From Rhyacophila brunnea (taxonomy: Eukaryota; Arthropoda; Insecta; Trichoptera; Rhyacophilidae), in the NCBI GenBank assembly GCA_022495005.1, contig JAGYXB010000687.1:310001-374000 (forward strand): 64,000 nt of DNA, given 5' to 3'. Made by a program: the position numbers and the translations under genes. Within the stretch, counting starts at the first letter, position 1; every line of letters begins with the position of its first letter. This document shows, piece by piece, positions 22,900 to 34,777 of the stretch. Under the pieces are notes generated by a model that was not told the DNA's origin, ran no database searches, and was given only the letters and a program-made list of their open reading frames with translations.

Positions 22900-25140
22900 G
22901 TATTATATAATATTGGGAATATGTTAGAAATAAAACTATTGCTTACATAATAAGTATCTAAATTATATAGTTTTAAGTCGATATCTAAAACTAATAAAAC
23001 CTTAATCTATCACAGATTTAATCAACCCATCTCTATTCCTCCTTATTTTGGATACACTAGACGACCATTCTGGATTAAGGCTTTAATACAAATACAGTAA
23101 ATGCCTGAATAAGTAGGTTTTGAAAATGTCTTCACCTGAGTGAGATTCAGACCACGTGGTATCCTGTAGTTAACGGTATGATTTTGCAGGAGTTTCAGCC
23201 ATAAACCAAACCAAACTGGAGTATGTTGCATGGATCGATGCCTTTGTGGTTCCACTGTGACTTGTTATGTGATTTCATTTTTAGGTGCATTTTTTCCTTT
23301 TTTAAATTATTAACGTTTAGTTAGTTGAAATATCACTATATTGCTTAAATACTTAATTAATTATTTCTGCTTCTATCCAAATAAATTAGTGAGAACATAA
23401 CTACTTTTGCGTCCACGTATAGTCCAGCGTCGCGACGCGCTGAAAAATCCGCTCAGCCGATCGTATCAACTGTGGAGATTAACCCTTTTTTAATTCCAGA
23501 CATTTATGAGGCTTAGACCATTCCACTTCCACGCAAATAGGATTATATGTGTAGAGCAGTGCAACTTTGTTACCGCCTTGTTAATTTTTTCATACAAATT
23601 TATCCGATATGCTACCTGAAATATCCACGTGTTTTTACGTAATATTTAATGCGAAAAACGCAGAGCAGTGAACTAAATGAGAAAAATAATTAAACTGCGC
23701 TTAATCCATGGATTATTTTTTCAAAATATCATCATTATTTTATCTAAATTTAAATGTTCTCTGGTTACGACGTGAGCATCAGAATAACACGTCACGATTT
23801 AAAAATATTTTTGCATACGTATAACTTCTGTTTACAAATAATGCGACCTTTTTGACAGCCTTGCTGACGATGTAAGTATTTCGCACTATTGAGTCTATTT
23901 CTATGACAGTATAATTTATTTACGAGAAACTTATAAAACCTGTAATGATATCCGCCTCGGAGAACTGAACATTAAATCTGCAAAATTAATCAACTTGAAA
24001 AATGTTTGAAAGAAAAATTCTCTGCCGTACTTTGAGTAAATTGGGAACTCCAACAATTGGAAACAAAGATACAATACTGAACTATAAAAAGATTGTAGTG
24101 CAGTTTAATCAAGATTAAAAGACTGCACTAGTATTGTCATGTGCATGAACGATGAATGACAATTAACTAGTAAATAAAGTAATTTCGAGCAGAAATGCAG
24201 ACCGAAAATTCCTTAGATACTCGTATATAAAGCTAGTAATGAAAACTTACCAAAGAAGACTAAACTGGTAAACTGCCACTATATATAGGGACAGGCGGTG
24301 ATAGTAATTGGAGGATTCCAGGATCCATTTCGAGTTGATATGCTCCTGATGAGCCCTATTTAGTGCAAAGCTTATATACTTCCTGTCACGCGCCAAATCA
24401 AACCAATGTCACACAGTTTCCTTCGGTTCAGTGTCACGACAAGAGTTTCTTGTCATGTTTGCGTAGTATTGTATTATTACAGAATGAGGGAAGGTCAGCC
24501 TCGATGATATAATTCACAAAGTTGTGGAGTGTTCTACTCTTGTGCGTAATCTAGAGTATAATATATTCCAGACACAGCTCTTTATAATCATAACCGTCAT
24601 TTGAGTGTTTGTAAAAAAATACATTGAATATTTTGATAACCATAAATGAAATCACATTATTCACTAGTAGACAATTATGTTTTGAAGATGTTTTGGATTA
24701 ATTTTTTGTGGAAAAACTGTTATTAGAACTGTTAAATTGACTATAACTGACCGGTAAAATAGTTATCATTTGGAATTATTTTTATACTTGCCTATTTGCC
24801 ACGGTTACAAAAAGGTATTATTATTATTTATAAACGTTTTACATGGTAGATGAGACGGAAGAAGAAGTAGCCTCTTGATCTAAAGAATTAATTAATGTGT
24901 TTTCTCTGACTTTCAAAGAGTTTTAGTTATAAGCAAACTTCAGAGTAATAATGCACTTTGTAGGAAATGAATAGTTGTTACAACAGGAAAAATTTACAAT
25001 TTATTACCAAGACGTATTCGTCTTTCTTTCATTGTACTTACATTAATATTAAAGTATCGTGAGACGTCTTTCAAGAGAGAAGTCTATTTAAGACACTGCT
25101 CTGAAGTCTGCCAGAGACGTTTTTTGCAATAACAGATTCA
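22900..25140. other. Spacer/intron-like DNA with weak GC patches
   Basis: Contains a near-palindromic CG-rich patch at about 23425-23450 (AGCGTCGCGACGCGCT) and a moderately GC-rich stretch at 24330-24460. No coding exon, RNA gene or repeat family was recognised. Confidence 0.45.
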
Positions 25141-25149
25141 TTATTCTTT

Positions 25150-25345
25150 TGTTTGGCGGTAAAAAATATGATAAAAGCGCGGGAATAAAATCCCCCGGAC
25201 GGAGCGGGGCGGAAATGCCGTTTGTAAAAGATGGAAGTCTCTTTTATTCTCTATGGCAGGACGAACTGATTACCCTATGCTCTTGTTTGTTCTCTCCGTA
25301 TGCTGGGCGTCCGCGCGCCGAGTTTTTCCTCGTCTTCTTAATTAA
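25150..25345. other. GC-richer island of unknown nature
   Basis: A block rich in CG and G/C runs (AGCGCGGGAATAAAATCCCC then CGGACGGAGCGGGGCGG) in AT-rich surroundings. It has a 67-codon plus-strand frame opening with TTG. No splice-site pair or domain is visible; conserved noncoding DNA, an exon or a promoter are possible. Confidence 0.3.
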
Positions 25346-25349
25346 ATTG

Positions 25350-26730
25350 TAAGAGTGTTGGAAACACGACTAACGAGATGTAAAAAATTCTCGCTTGTGT
25401 TTCGATAAAAAGGTAAAGGAAATGAAATTAATACGGCGTATTTGAATGACAAATTTCTACGCAGTATTATTTCCTTTGAACTTCTATGTAAATTGATATT
25501 TTTGGTGATGAGTTTCTAGATAAGTGAAAGCTTCTATGGTATTACGTTATGAGAGAATAATATTTGCAGTTGAAATGATGTTTTAAGGCACCCTACCAGT
25601 ACTTATATTGTGTAGCTAATTTAACAATAGAACGGCTTCTAACTTTGAATTGAAAAAGTTTTTCGAATAATACTGGCGTATGAAATATTTCTGGCTATGT
25701 TGATTTAAAAGTAAATTGACGTCACCGGTTCTCATTCTTTGATAATGTTGACATTCATCATTTTATTTTACTTTCAGGTAGGTTTGTGCTCAATTTATTG
25801 CTATTTAGTTTCATTCAATATGTAAAAAATATAACCTATTTGTTACAGATTCGCTACATACCTACGCCGATACTCGAAATAAATTGGTTAAAAATAATCA
25901 CCATCAGTTCTAAATTAAAAAAATAAAATATTGATAGAGTATTGCCACGAGATTATAACAACATAGGTTTTCTTACCAGGGGATTTAGTTTCAATTCTCG
26001 GTGATATCACGATAAATCTACATGATTTTATCAAGTCTGCATGTTTATGTGATGATAATAAACGAGCAGTACTGTATTGAAATACTAAACAACAAAATAA
26101 CACAAGAACACTACACAAAATATATAATTCTGGTCATTATAGAAATTTAAAAATAAATAAATGGTGGGACATAAATTCTCACAGACTGTAATCGAGCAAA
26201 TTCTTAATATCCTGACGATAAATGCAATATTTAATCACAATATAAATAAATCTATGTAATTATCTATTTGATCCACCTTGTACGAAAAAGCAAGGGTATG
26301 GTTTGTAATAAATTAATTTAAAAAATAACCCAAGAACTACTAATATCCAGTTGCCACACACGTTAAATAATATTTTCAATTTACTTAAAACTACGATAAA
26401 GAAGAAGTTTACTTAGTTCATAGAAATATGCAGTATATATGCGTTATATAGTATGCGGTATATAGATACCTATGTATTATATATATTTAATTTTATTAAT
26501 ATAAATAAAGGCTACCAAAAAATATATATTTGTGAATAACTCAACTGACTAAATAATACTATACTTAATTCCGATTAGTGTGATTTTTATACTGTACTGT
26601 GCGAATCATTTTAAGTCACCCAGGTTTTGTATTTCGCCGTCTTTTGGCAATATGTATATACAATTAAAACATATTAAATTGACGATTTACATACTAATTA
26701 ACATGCTAAAAAAGCCAAGTTAAACAAAGT
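25350..26730. other. AT-rich spacer
   Basis: No recognised features. Confidence 0.5.
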
Positions 26731-26734
26731 CACA

Positions 26735-26995
26735 TCATTAAACATATCGTACATAACTTGAAAACACCTCAGATATAAACTCACTAGAAAAAAAAATATT
26801 TGAAAAAAATACGAAACTCGACGGGATTTGAACCCGTATAAACATTGGTGTTGCGCCAATCTGTGCATTAACCAATTATGTTATGAGCCTCCTATCTAAT
26901 GATGACAATGTAAACTAGTAGGTCATACATGAAATGCTTATCAAATTGCGTTATTATTGACTATCGATTACCTTAATTACTAACCGACGCCCGGC
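26735..26995 (-). repeat. SINE-B copy 1 with well-kept tRNA-like core
   Basis: Read on the minus strand, the unit runs from a CTAACCGACG-type edge through a tRNA-like core to TTTTTTTTCTAGTGAGT and CTGAGGTGTTTTCAAGTTA. The tRNA-like core spans 26815-26890. A second copy in the same orientation lies at 27040-27290, and the 3' part recurs at 27420-27660 and 41112-41450. Confidence 0.75.
26815..26890 (-). tRNA. tRNA-like core of SINE-B (probable tRNA pseudogene)
   Basis: The minus strand gives a 76-nt sequence. It has a mostly paired acceptor stem (AGGCTCA with CGAGTTT, 6 of 7 including G-U pairs), a D-loop holding AATTGGTTA, an ATTGG/CCAAT stem over the loop CGCAACA, and a perfect T arm ACGGG-TTCAAAT-CCCGT. 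The B box GGTTCAAATCC is exact. The base before the anticodon position is not T and the spacing around the anticodon arm is off, so it is very unlikely to be a working tRNA. It is best read as the polymerase III promoter of the SINE. Confidence 0.5.
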
Positions 26996-27039
26996 TCTCG
27001 CCAGATATTTTTAGTTATAACGTCTAATATACATAATTT

Positions 27040-27290
27040 GAAAACATCTCATGCATATACACACTAGAAAAAATCATTTTTGTAAAAAAAATACGACCCC
27101 CGACAGAACTTGAACCTGTATCTGCTGAATTCGCGCCAGTATGTTTTCCCATTAAATTACGACCTCCTTAGATAATTACGACGATTTTAACTAGTAGTTG
27201 TTACATGAAATGCTTATCGAATTGCTTTATAAAGTTTGGTATAGTAAATTAAGGTAGGTATCAATTAATTCCTTAATTACTAACCGACGT
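27040..27290 (-). repeat. SINE-B copy 2
   Basis: A direct repeat of the unit at 26735-26995: ACATAATTTGAAAACATCTC, an ACTAGAAAAAAT motif, a B box (complement of AACTTGAACCTG), ATGAAATGCTTATCGAATTG and TTCCTTAATTACTAACCGAC occur in the same order. The tRNA-like part is more diverged. Confidence 0.72.
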
Positions 27291-27775
27291 CGCAGTGGGC
27301 TACAACGGCTGATTTGTAGAATCAACTCTGACCCATAACAGAAAGTTATATCAAGCAAATATGTTATTTTAACAGTCCATTTTTTTAACTTCACATCATC
27401 ATGGATTTTTTCTTATATGATGTTTTAAAATTATGTATAGCTATTCAGTATATAGAATGTTAAATTCTGAAATCTTGTGTCTTATTCGTTGAATAAAAAA
27501 AAAAGTTTATTATAATATCTACTTGCTAACAATTTTTAATAAACTATTTCTTTTATTCAACATGAATAATTTACAAGATTTTGAGAATGTAACATTCCAA
27601 ATATTAAACGTACATAACTTGAAAACATTTCAGATATATACCCACTAGAATACCCACTACTATTATGACTTGTAGTTTAAAAAATTGACTGTTAAAATAA
27701 CTTACTTACTTGCTTCTGTTATGGTTCAACTTCAGAATTGATTTTACGAATCAGTCGTTGTACCCCACTGCTAAC
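27285..27775. mobile_element. Foldback element, ~490 bp near-palindrome
   Basis: The left arm CAGTGGGCTACAACGGCTGA at 27292 is answered in inverse near 27770 by the complement CAGTGGGGTACAACGACTGA. The match continues inward through CATAACAGAA, then TTATTTTAACAGTC. A second pair follows, 27420-27500 against 27540-27640, that is itself SINE-B 3' sequence in tail-to-tail orientation. The centre lies near 27530. Such a structure can form from two SINE-B copies inserted in opposite orientation or from an inverted duplication. Confidence 0.75.
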
Positions 27776-27989
27776 AAGTATAGAAATGTATTATATACGT
27801 CTTCTGGAACGCACCTCTATACGATGTAAACATGATTACTGCATCACAAGCGGCGGAAATTGCCTTTTACCCTTCTCTTCTCGGGGGAGACAGCTTAGAG
27901 CGTTCGTAAATACGGTGGAAACTTTTTTTAATGCAAATCTTCGGAGCACTTTCTTTAAAGTGAGACAGTCTAATCTTTCTTTTTAATGA

Positions 27990-28490
27990 CTTTATAGTTG
28001 TATTTTCCATTAAAAAGATTTTGCAACTTTTCTGACTGGGAAAAAAAACACTTTTTTTTGTAAATAAAATATTCGGATGATTAATTGGAAATGCGACTAA
28101 TTACCACAAATATCTACACTATTAGTATACTTTATACATTTGTATCAATAATTTTATTATGTATCATTATAAATGTATTTTACCATACGTGGTATACATA
28201 ATTGGGAAATATCCATGCTCATGTTACGATATTATTTGCCGTCCTTTGATTTACAATTTACTGACAACCAACGACAAGTTACACATATTTATAAAAGTGC
28301 ATAAGTGACGTGTTTAGGTACGTGGGGGCAAAGGCGTTGACGTCTTTGGAGGTCCCCTTGTGACTAAGTATTAAAACACACCAATAGTTATGATTTTAAG
28401 ATTGTTTTAGCACTACAACAGGCCATGGTGCCTAATAATAGTAGAGTAGTAATAGGAATGAAAAAATCACGTCATGCTTTAAGAAATTCA
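27990..28490. other. Spacer
   Basis: No recognised feature. The plus-strand frame at 27738-27986 overlaps the foldback arm and has no domain. Confidence 0.45.
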
Positions 28491-28505
28491 CATAAATATA
28501 TTGTG

Positions 28506-28575
28506 ACCTCACGGGGAATCGAATTCAAAGCCCCCTTATTTAAACGTCAGTGCATTACGTACTTGACTACGAGGT
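28506..28575 (-). repeat. tRNA-like sequence (SINE head or tRNA pseudogene)
   Basis: On the minus strand ACCTCGT at one end can pair with GTGAGGT at the other (7 of 7 with two G-U pairs), and the B box GAATTCGATTCC is recognisable. D and anticodon arms do not fold well. It is likely a decayed tRNA-derived head. Confidence 0.45.
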
Positions 28576-29254
28576 GACTTGATTTTTTACATTCATGAAA
28601 GATACGGAGAGATAATTTTAAGATTTTCATATATTCTGACAAAGCTACCGCCTTACCTGTATCTTATAGAACTCTTACTGAAGCACAGCTATTCCCATGA
28701 CTTGTCAAGTATCCGCAAGTAACAAATATTTTTTTTTGGTAAATCACTCATGGGATTTCACCATCAGTCATAGCTTTACACATTATCGCCAAACCCGCGT
28801 TCACAAGATTTTAGATTTTACAATAATCAATTCTTGCAACTATTTATAAGATGAAAGAGTGCAAAAAAGATGTAATATTATGAACGTGTCAACCAAAATA
28901 CTACATTTCACTTCAGTCAAACAGCCGCTAGTCATACTTTATACTATAGTAGAGGAGCTAGAGCAGGTGGGTAACATGCGGCCTTATAGGTAGTTAAGTA
29001 CCGATGTTTGAACGAGTAGAATAAATGCTTTTATTAATATATGTTTTCGTAATCTATTATTTTAATAAAGAAACTACTATAATATTTTCCATTGAATCTC
29101 TAATAATGAAACTAATTTATGTATGTATTGGTCTTAAATACAATCAACAAAAATTTTGTCATTTATAAGGGCTAAGATATACGAAAAAGCAATCGCCGTT
29201 AGGTCAAAGTAGATCTTACTTAATTTCAAATGTATTTAGTACTTAGTAGATTGC

Positions 29255-29400
29255 ATTATGACAGTGCTGCTTTACGGAAGCAAGTGATAATATAAACCTC
29301 ATGATGGCTTAGGGGTACCCGATACTGAGCTTTGAGAACAGATGATTAAAACTTTTCTGAATAAACAATGTAAAAGAGGATTCTAACGAATTTTGTCTGG
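29255..29400 (+). pseudogene. Reverse-transcriptase fragment of an RTE-like LINE
   Basis: TVLLYGSK at about 29261-29285 corresponds to the LLYGSE(S/T)W block, and ILSFENR, in another frame near 29323-29345, is followed by a stop and LKLF. The same two blocks occur in the same order in the better-kept copy at 11842-12455. Heavily decayed. Confidence 0.6.
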
Positions 29401-29536
29401 TAAAAAACTGCAGTAGTGGAGATTGAGTGAATCATGTTTATAATATCATTTTACTTTAATTTTCAATTTGGTAGTCTTTCCATGGTAGAATTTGATGCAG
29501 AGATAAGCGTTATTATTAGCATTATTTTTCAAGAGC

Positions 29537-29650
29537 CATAAACGGATTGATAGCTTAACGGAGAAGAGCACTCACTCGGACAGAGGGTGACGTAGTTATG
29601 GATACAGTTTAAGATTACCTACTTAGGGTATGAATTCCACTCTGTCCAAC
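29537..29650 (+). repeat. SINE-2 copy with perfect A box
   Basis: TAGCTTAACGG near 29550 fits the polymerase III A-box consensus exactly. The following GAGCACTCACTCGGACAG matches other SINE-2 copies, and a weak B box (GTATGAATTCCAC) precedes a T-rich end. Confidence 0.55.
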
Positions 29651-29919
29651 TTTTTTTTCATCTCTATTTTTTAAGTTTTTAAAAAATGATTACAGAATTA
29701 TTGTTAACTCAATCCAAGAGTTAAATAAATATAGTACAATCTTTATTTAACGTCGATACAAAATACGAATATTTTTCGTTGATTTTAAATCCCTTCTCTA
29801 GAATTTACAAAGGTAGAATATTAAATTCTTTTAGTATTGCTAGCATGGAATAAGTACACGATAATTGCGTGTTTATAAGTAAGATTTTGTGGGAAATAAA
29901 CAACATTACTTAGCTTGTT

Positions 29920-30420
29920 CGCCTCCGGGTCAGTGTTAAGTCAGCTTGTTCGATGCCGTAACCAGATAAACTCCGCCGGACCTTGTTGAATCTACAATAT
30001 TTTTTTGCTCTTAACGCGATTTCGGAAAAGTTATTCTGGTTCAAAACAAAACACTCGCGATATTCGGTGCACGTAGCCGCAAAGATGGATCGGGCGTGAG
30101 AGATTTATTTGACGAATATTTTTATTTGAGAGGGTAGGTGGAGTTATACGGGGCTTAGAGTATCAAAAGGAGAAAGTTTATATTGGATTCAAACGTACTT
30201 TCTCACTTTTGATTTTGAGCCCGCCTTATAAGCAATACGCCGTGGTACAACAGTCTCATATCAACACTCGGCTACTTTTCCTGAATGCCAAATGAGATTT
30301 CTCTTACTATTTTCTCCATTTCCGGATTCTAAGAGATTTAGTGAAGTATAGTTATTGAACATCACTGGGCGCCACAATGTTATTATAAAAATCCGCGAAT
30401 TAACTTCAACGTGATTCGAA
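29920..30420. other. Mixed-composition spacer
   Basis: Moderately GC-rich compared with its flanks and free of recognisable repeats, which makes it a candidate for conserved noncoding sequence. No frame or splice-site pair supports an exon. Confidence 0.3.
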
Positions 30421-30756
30421 ATTCAAATAAAACGTGTCGTTTATTTCTTATTTGTTGCTAGATCTGTTTTTGTAGATGATCGTATTTTGTGTGATTATCA
30501 TATTACTTGCGAAATTTGGTTTATTTGATAAAATTATATTTTTTTATTTTACATGCTGATTTTTAATTTATTTAATATATATAAGTAGGATGCTTACGGA
30601 CATATATACACTAGTTACTAGACCGTGAATTTAATGCGAGAGTATTGAATAGAATAAACTAAGAGAAATAACAAAAAAATATGAGTAATGTGGCATGGAA
30701 AGGTGCATGTTGTACATATTTCACAAAAACAACGGAAACAAATGGATAAGAATTCA

Positions 30757-31260
30757 ATTTAAAATTTATTTATTTTACATTAGAAATTTAAGACGTTCAC
30801 AACATGACATTTAGCTATAAAGAAATGTATAAAAAATCAAAGAAAGAGATGCAGTATTAGAGAAACAGTATAAAGAGTAAATACAAAAATTATAAAGAAA
30901 CTACATAGAAGTACACCGATAGAGCTGGGTAGATCCTATTTTAGTAATTTATAAAACAACGCCCACCTAATACCTATATACTCATCATCACGTAGGTGAA
31001 ATATATCAACATCCGAAGCGATTTGGTTGAACAGTGTTGTTGCCCTTTCAATTGGCATTACCAATGGCAGGTTAGTTCTACACCTTGGTAGAACAAACAA
31101 ATGATGCTCCCAGATAAAAGGGCGCGATATGAAAGATGTTGCCAAGCTGGTGAAATGGCAATGAGCCGAACATGTTACTTAATGAATCAAAAAATAGGAG
31201 ATAAAATAGGAGAGAATTTTCATTTAATAATAAATTAACCCTGTCTGATGATGACGGCAT
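30757..31260 (-). pseudogene. LINE family-3 3' end with C-terminal coding remnant
   Basis: On the minus strand HHLFVLPRCRTNLPLVMPIE then RATTLFNQIASDVDIFHLRD matches the LP.CRT....SP..R....FN.......DIF layout that ends CR1/Jockey-like polymerases. A frameshift separates it from upstream coding in another phase (FHQLGNIFHIAPFYLGASF). The stop is followed by ~180 bp of 3' untranslated sequence ending GTCATGTTGTGAACGTCTTA and AAATAAATAAATTTT. The same end occurs at 42285-42665 and 56690-56970, which identifies the family. Confidence 0.7.
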
Positions 31261-31380
31261 ATTGAAAGTGAAATGAAAATCGACTATGACATGAACTGAT
31301 ACCTAAATGGATAGACCGTAATATCCAAAACGGAAAAAAATGGCCGCGCTTTTAGCAGTGGTTGGTGAATTACGGATCTA

Positions 31381-31640
31381 GGGGGGGGGGGGGGGATGGT
31401 TCAATAGGTTGCCAGACACTGACCTTTTATGTTTGAGAGGGCTGGCCCGCGCTGGAACTGGTTCGGTGTTCACGCACTCACGCACTGGGAAACGGACGGT
31501 TAGGATTGTCACTCTCACGGTTTCACATGGATTTGGTATGAACGATGATGGCAAGTTCAGGATGGATGATAGACGAGACGTTTGCTCAAACCGTATCAGA
31601 TTTGGCGCAACGAAGATCAAAAAGATGCGTTTTGGATGAT
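31381..31640. other. Poly(G)15 tract and adjoining GC-rich island with frames on both strands
   Basis: Fifteen consecutive G are followed by ~245 bp of balanced composition. The plus strand is open for 76 codons (31409-31639) and the minus strand for 80 (31378-31620); the minus frame ends in five prolines encoded by the G run. Dual open frames usually mean that at most one, or neither, is coding. No domain was recognised. Confidence 0.35.
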
Positions 31641-31644
31641 GTAA

Positions 31645-32490
31645 CTAAACTTAACTTTCATTACGGTCGATCATGACTCATGACTGGTGGATCGCCTGTT
31701 CTTGTGACAATAATTGGGGATTTAAGATTGGTGGAAAGAAAGGATGAATGCCACTATAATTGGCCCAACTACGATGCGTAACGCATTGGCTTCTTATCCA
31801 GGTGGTTCAGGTTCTATTTCCGATGAGGTTACAATATACTTGTGTGTTTTAGTGTATGTTTTACTTTTACACCACTTTCATAGAGTTTTATGGTTTGTTA
31901 AGTTGTACCTATTCTGTAGTACTGAGTAAGGTCTGTGTGATTATGATACTTAGTTATTAGCGTGTATAAAAACGACGATCAATTGATAATAAATTTATTA
32001 TTTCTCTGCATAACAAATAAGATTCGTTTTCAAAGACGAATAAATTATTATAATATACCTTCTCCGTAAAATGAAAATTTTTCTCGCGAAAGTCGGACAA
32101 AGTAAAAACGTTGAATTTTTAATTAAACACCAATTGAATTAATTACGGAGAAGTTTCGTAAATGGAAAACTTGTCTGCAAAATTGAAAGAATGTAAAGAA
32201 GCTGAAATTAAAATGAACGGTCTTTTGAATTAGAATTACCACAAACGATGAAAGCCGGGAGGAACATCCCCGTCAATCGTAAAATTAATTTAAAATTTTA
32301 ATTATTACGTACTCTACATATTTTCATATGATAAATATTAAAGTAGTTAGGTATAAAGTATAGGTATTTTCTCTTTAAACTAGCTTAAAAATACATTATA
32401 TAATATATAAAGAATTAATTAAAAAAGGTAATATAGCTAAAATATAAAAAGTCAACCATTACTTTTTTAATGGTAAGTAGGCGTGTACCG
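31645..32490. other. Spacer
   Basis: No recognised repeat or gene. Confidence 0.45.
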
Positions 32491-32498
32491 AATAAATA

Positions 32499-32730
32499 TT
32501 TTTTTTGTTTTCCGACCATGTCCGATCCTAATAGGATCATATGTGCCTCCATAGAGTGGAGGTTTGTATTAACAGATTTTGATTTTTACGAAAAATGGAT
32601 GTCAGGCACTTGCTCAACCTATTAGGTCCATACATTTAAAAAAACAATATGTGTACTTGCCAGACCCATGATTCGAACCTGGGACCCATGACGCTAGAGG
32701 CCGACGCTTAAGCTGCGCGGTTATCGTGGG
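32499..32730 (-). repeat. SINE-A copy
   Basis: On the minus strand a tRNA-like head (CGCGCAGCTTAAGCGTCG, B box GGTTCGAATCATGGG) is followed by a body with TAATAGGTTGAGCAAGTG. It ends in the palindrome GATCCTATTAGGATC, GGACATGGTC and an A-rich tail. It is slightly shorter than the other copies because part of the TATGGAC...GAGTCAG segment is missing. Confidence 0.85.
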
Positions 32731-32734
32731 AAAA

Positions 32735-34770
32735 ATAATTATAATAATGAGTAAATGAAATACTAAGTTTAATCGCTTTGCAATTTGCTATTAGTACTAG
32801 TTATATAAATTTATATACATGTTACTTTTCCGTTCTTTCTACCCACCGTATTTTTAATCTTTCCTCAATGATTTTCACGAAAATTACAGTAGGTACATAT
32901 ATGAAAAACTAAATCAGTCTCTGAAAATTTTGATATAAGATAATATTATTCTTATTTTTCCAAGGTCACTATTGGAAATCTTGAATTGAATTGAATAATA
33001 ATATGAACAAACTGGTACTTAATGTCTCATCATCTAATTAAACTTTTTTTCTCTCCTCGTCGTCGTAATCCTCATGATCAAGGACCATGATTACTATAGA
33101 TTAGTTTTCTTCTACTTTTCCAATCCACTGAAAGCCTTGTGAATTGCTTTAATTGCTACATAGGAAAGTCTGTCGCTGAGTATCATTTTTATAATTATTA
33201 TTAATACCATCATATTATACAGATATCACTACTCCATCGCTATCTTATTGTAGATACGATTTATTAGTATTGAGTTAATCTAATTTCATGATTGAATCTA
33301 AACATATGTGATGTACGTATATAAGGTAGAATATAATTCCGGTTGGCATATACCTTAGCTAATTTATAAATTATGACAATGCCTACTCAACTAAAGAGAG
33401 ACTAAAACTACATACTCGTGTGATGGGTAACTGATAGTAATTAACAAAAACAATTTTTCTCTTATAGCAAGTTATAAATGGCGTGACGATATCACGATGT
33501 GCCTTTGGAGAATATCAACACCTTTTATCAAAATTCTCATCATGTCTATGACAAAAAAGCGAATTTTCCTCAGAGTAATAATATAAAGAGAGTGGCTATT
33601 GTTCGGCAAAATGAAGCCGTGTTTCTTCAATTTTATTATTATTATCTTAGTTCATTGTTTATAACCTCAAGTTGCTTCTCATTATAAACACAGCATTGTT
33701 AAACATATTTTTTACTAGATTAACTAAAAATAATTACTACCAACTTTATATTTAACACAAAAATAATAAATTTCTTTAACACGTGCTCGCAGTTTTTAAA
33801 TGAATGTAATCATTCAAATCTATATTTACCAACGACGTTTCCAAAAAATATTCAATTCAGCCGTAGAAATAATTATATCTTACTCTAACGCATATTGCGG
33901 AGATATAAGCGTGCCGAATGCTTTCTCATTCGCACTTATGGTTCGTTTTTGTTCAGGCCTTCGTATTTACCGATGAGTGAAATGATGATTTACCTTTAAT
34001 GAGTCTGTTTTATTATGCAAGGATATCTATCACGATAAAACTATTAATTTAATGTTACAATAATATATATATGATATTATCTGATTTTAGAAATATTTTG
34101 CAATTCTTGTGGATAACAATTAGTGTATGGAGAAATTATATTGAACGTTGCAGCGGTGAATTCACGAGTTAGGAAAAGGAACACTCACTTGTGTTCTGAT
34201 ATATATATATTATGTAGAGTAAGCACATATATATTGATATGTAAATATAACACGCACATAGATGTAGCCCTGCGTAAGGATATAAATATGCAAGCGATGA
34301 AAATTCATGTAAGCTGAGTACTGTAAACATATTTTATGATAATTTATAAGAAAACTCAGATTATTTTATAATACAATGAAACAGGAGTGTATTAGGCCGA
34401 CGGAATGTCACCGACATTTAAAATATTTTAATTATAAATTATGAACAATGAAAGTATCGTTTTCAAATATTATGCTGGTATTTGAAACAGTTGCATGAAA
34501 TTATACGCAATAATTCCTGGTGTCTTATCATGTTGTCGTCCTCCGAGCCGTATTCTATGACAGGATTCATTAATTTTTCTCTCAACATTGTGTCTTGGAA
34601 AAATATTTTTATTAATATTAAATGTAGGTATAATTACATTTTGGGCTACTTGACTGAGCAATAAATTCTTATTCAGATGAAAAAAGGCGATACTACAGCA
34701 TCCTCTATTAATGGTCAGTAACTATTAGAGCGATCGTTGGTATGATATCCGAAACAGTTTTGTAAAGCTG
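32735..34770. other. AT-rich spacer
   Basis: Open frames of 60-64 codons on both strands (for example 33499-33687 and 34470-34664) overlap each other and lack motifs. No repeat family was recognised. Confidence 0.45.
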
Positions 34771-34777
34771 TAGTCAT

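Noticed and set aside
28506..28575. Functional tRNA gene
   Set aside because: Acceptor ends pair, but the D and anticodon arms do not fold and the T stem is broken.
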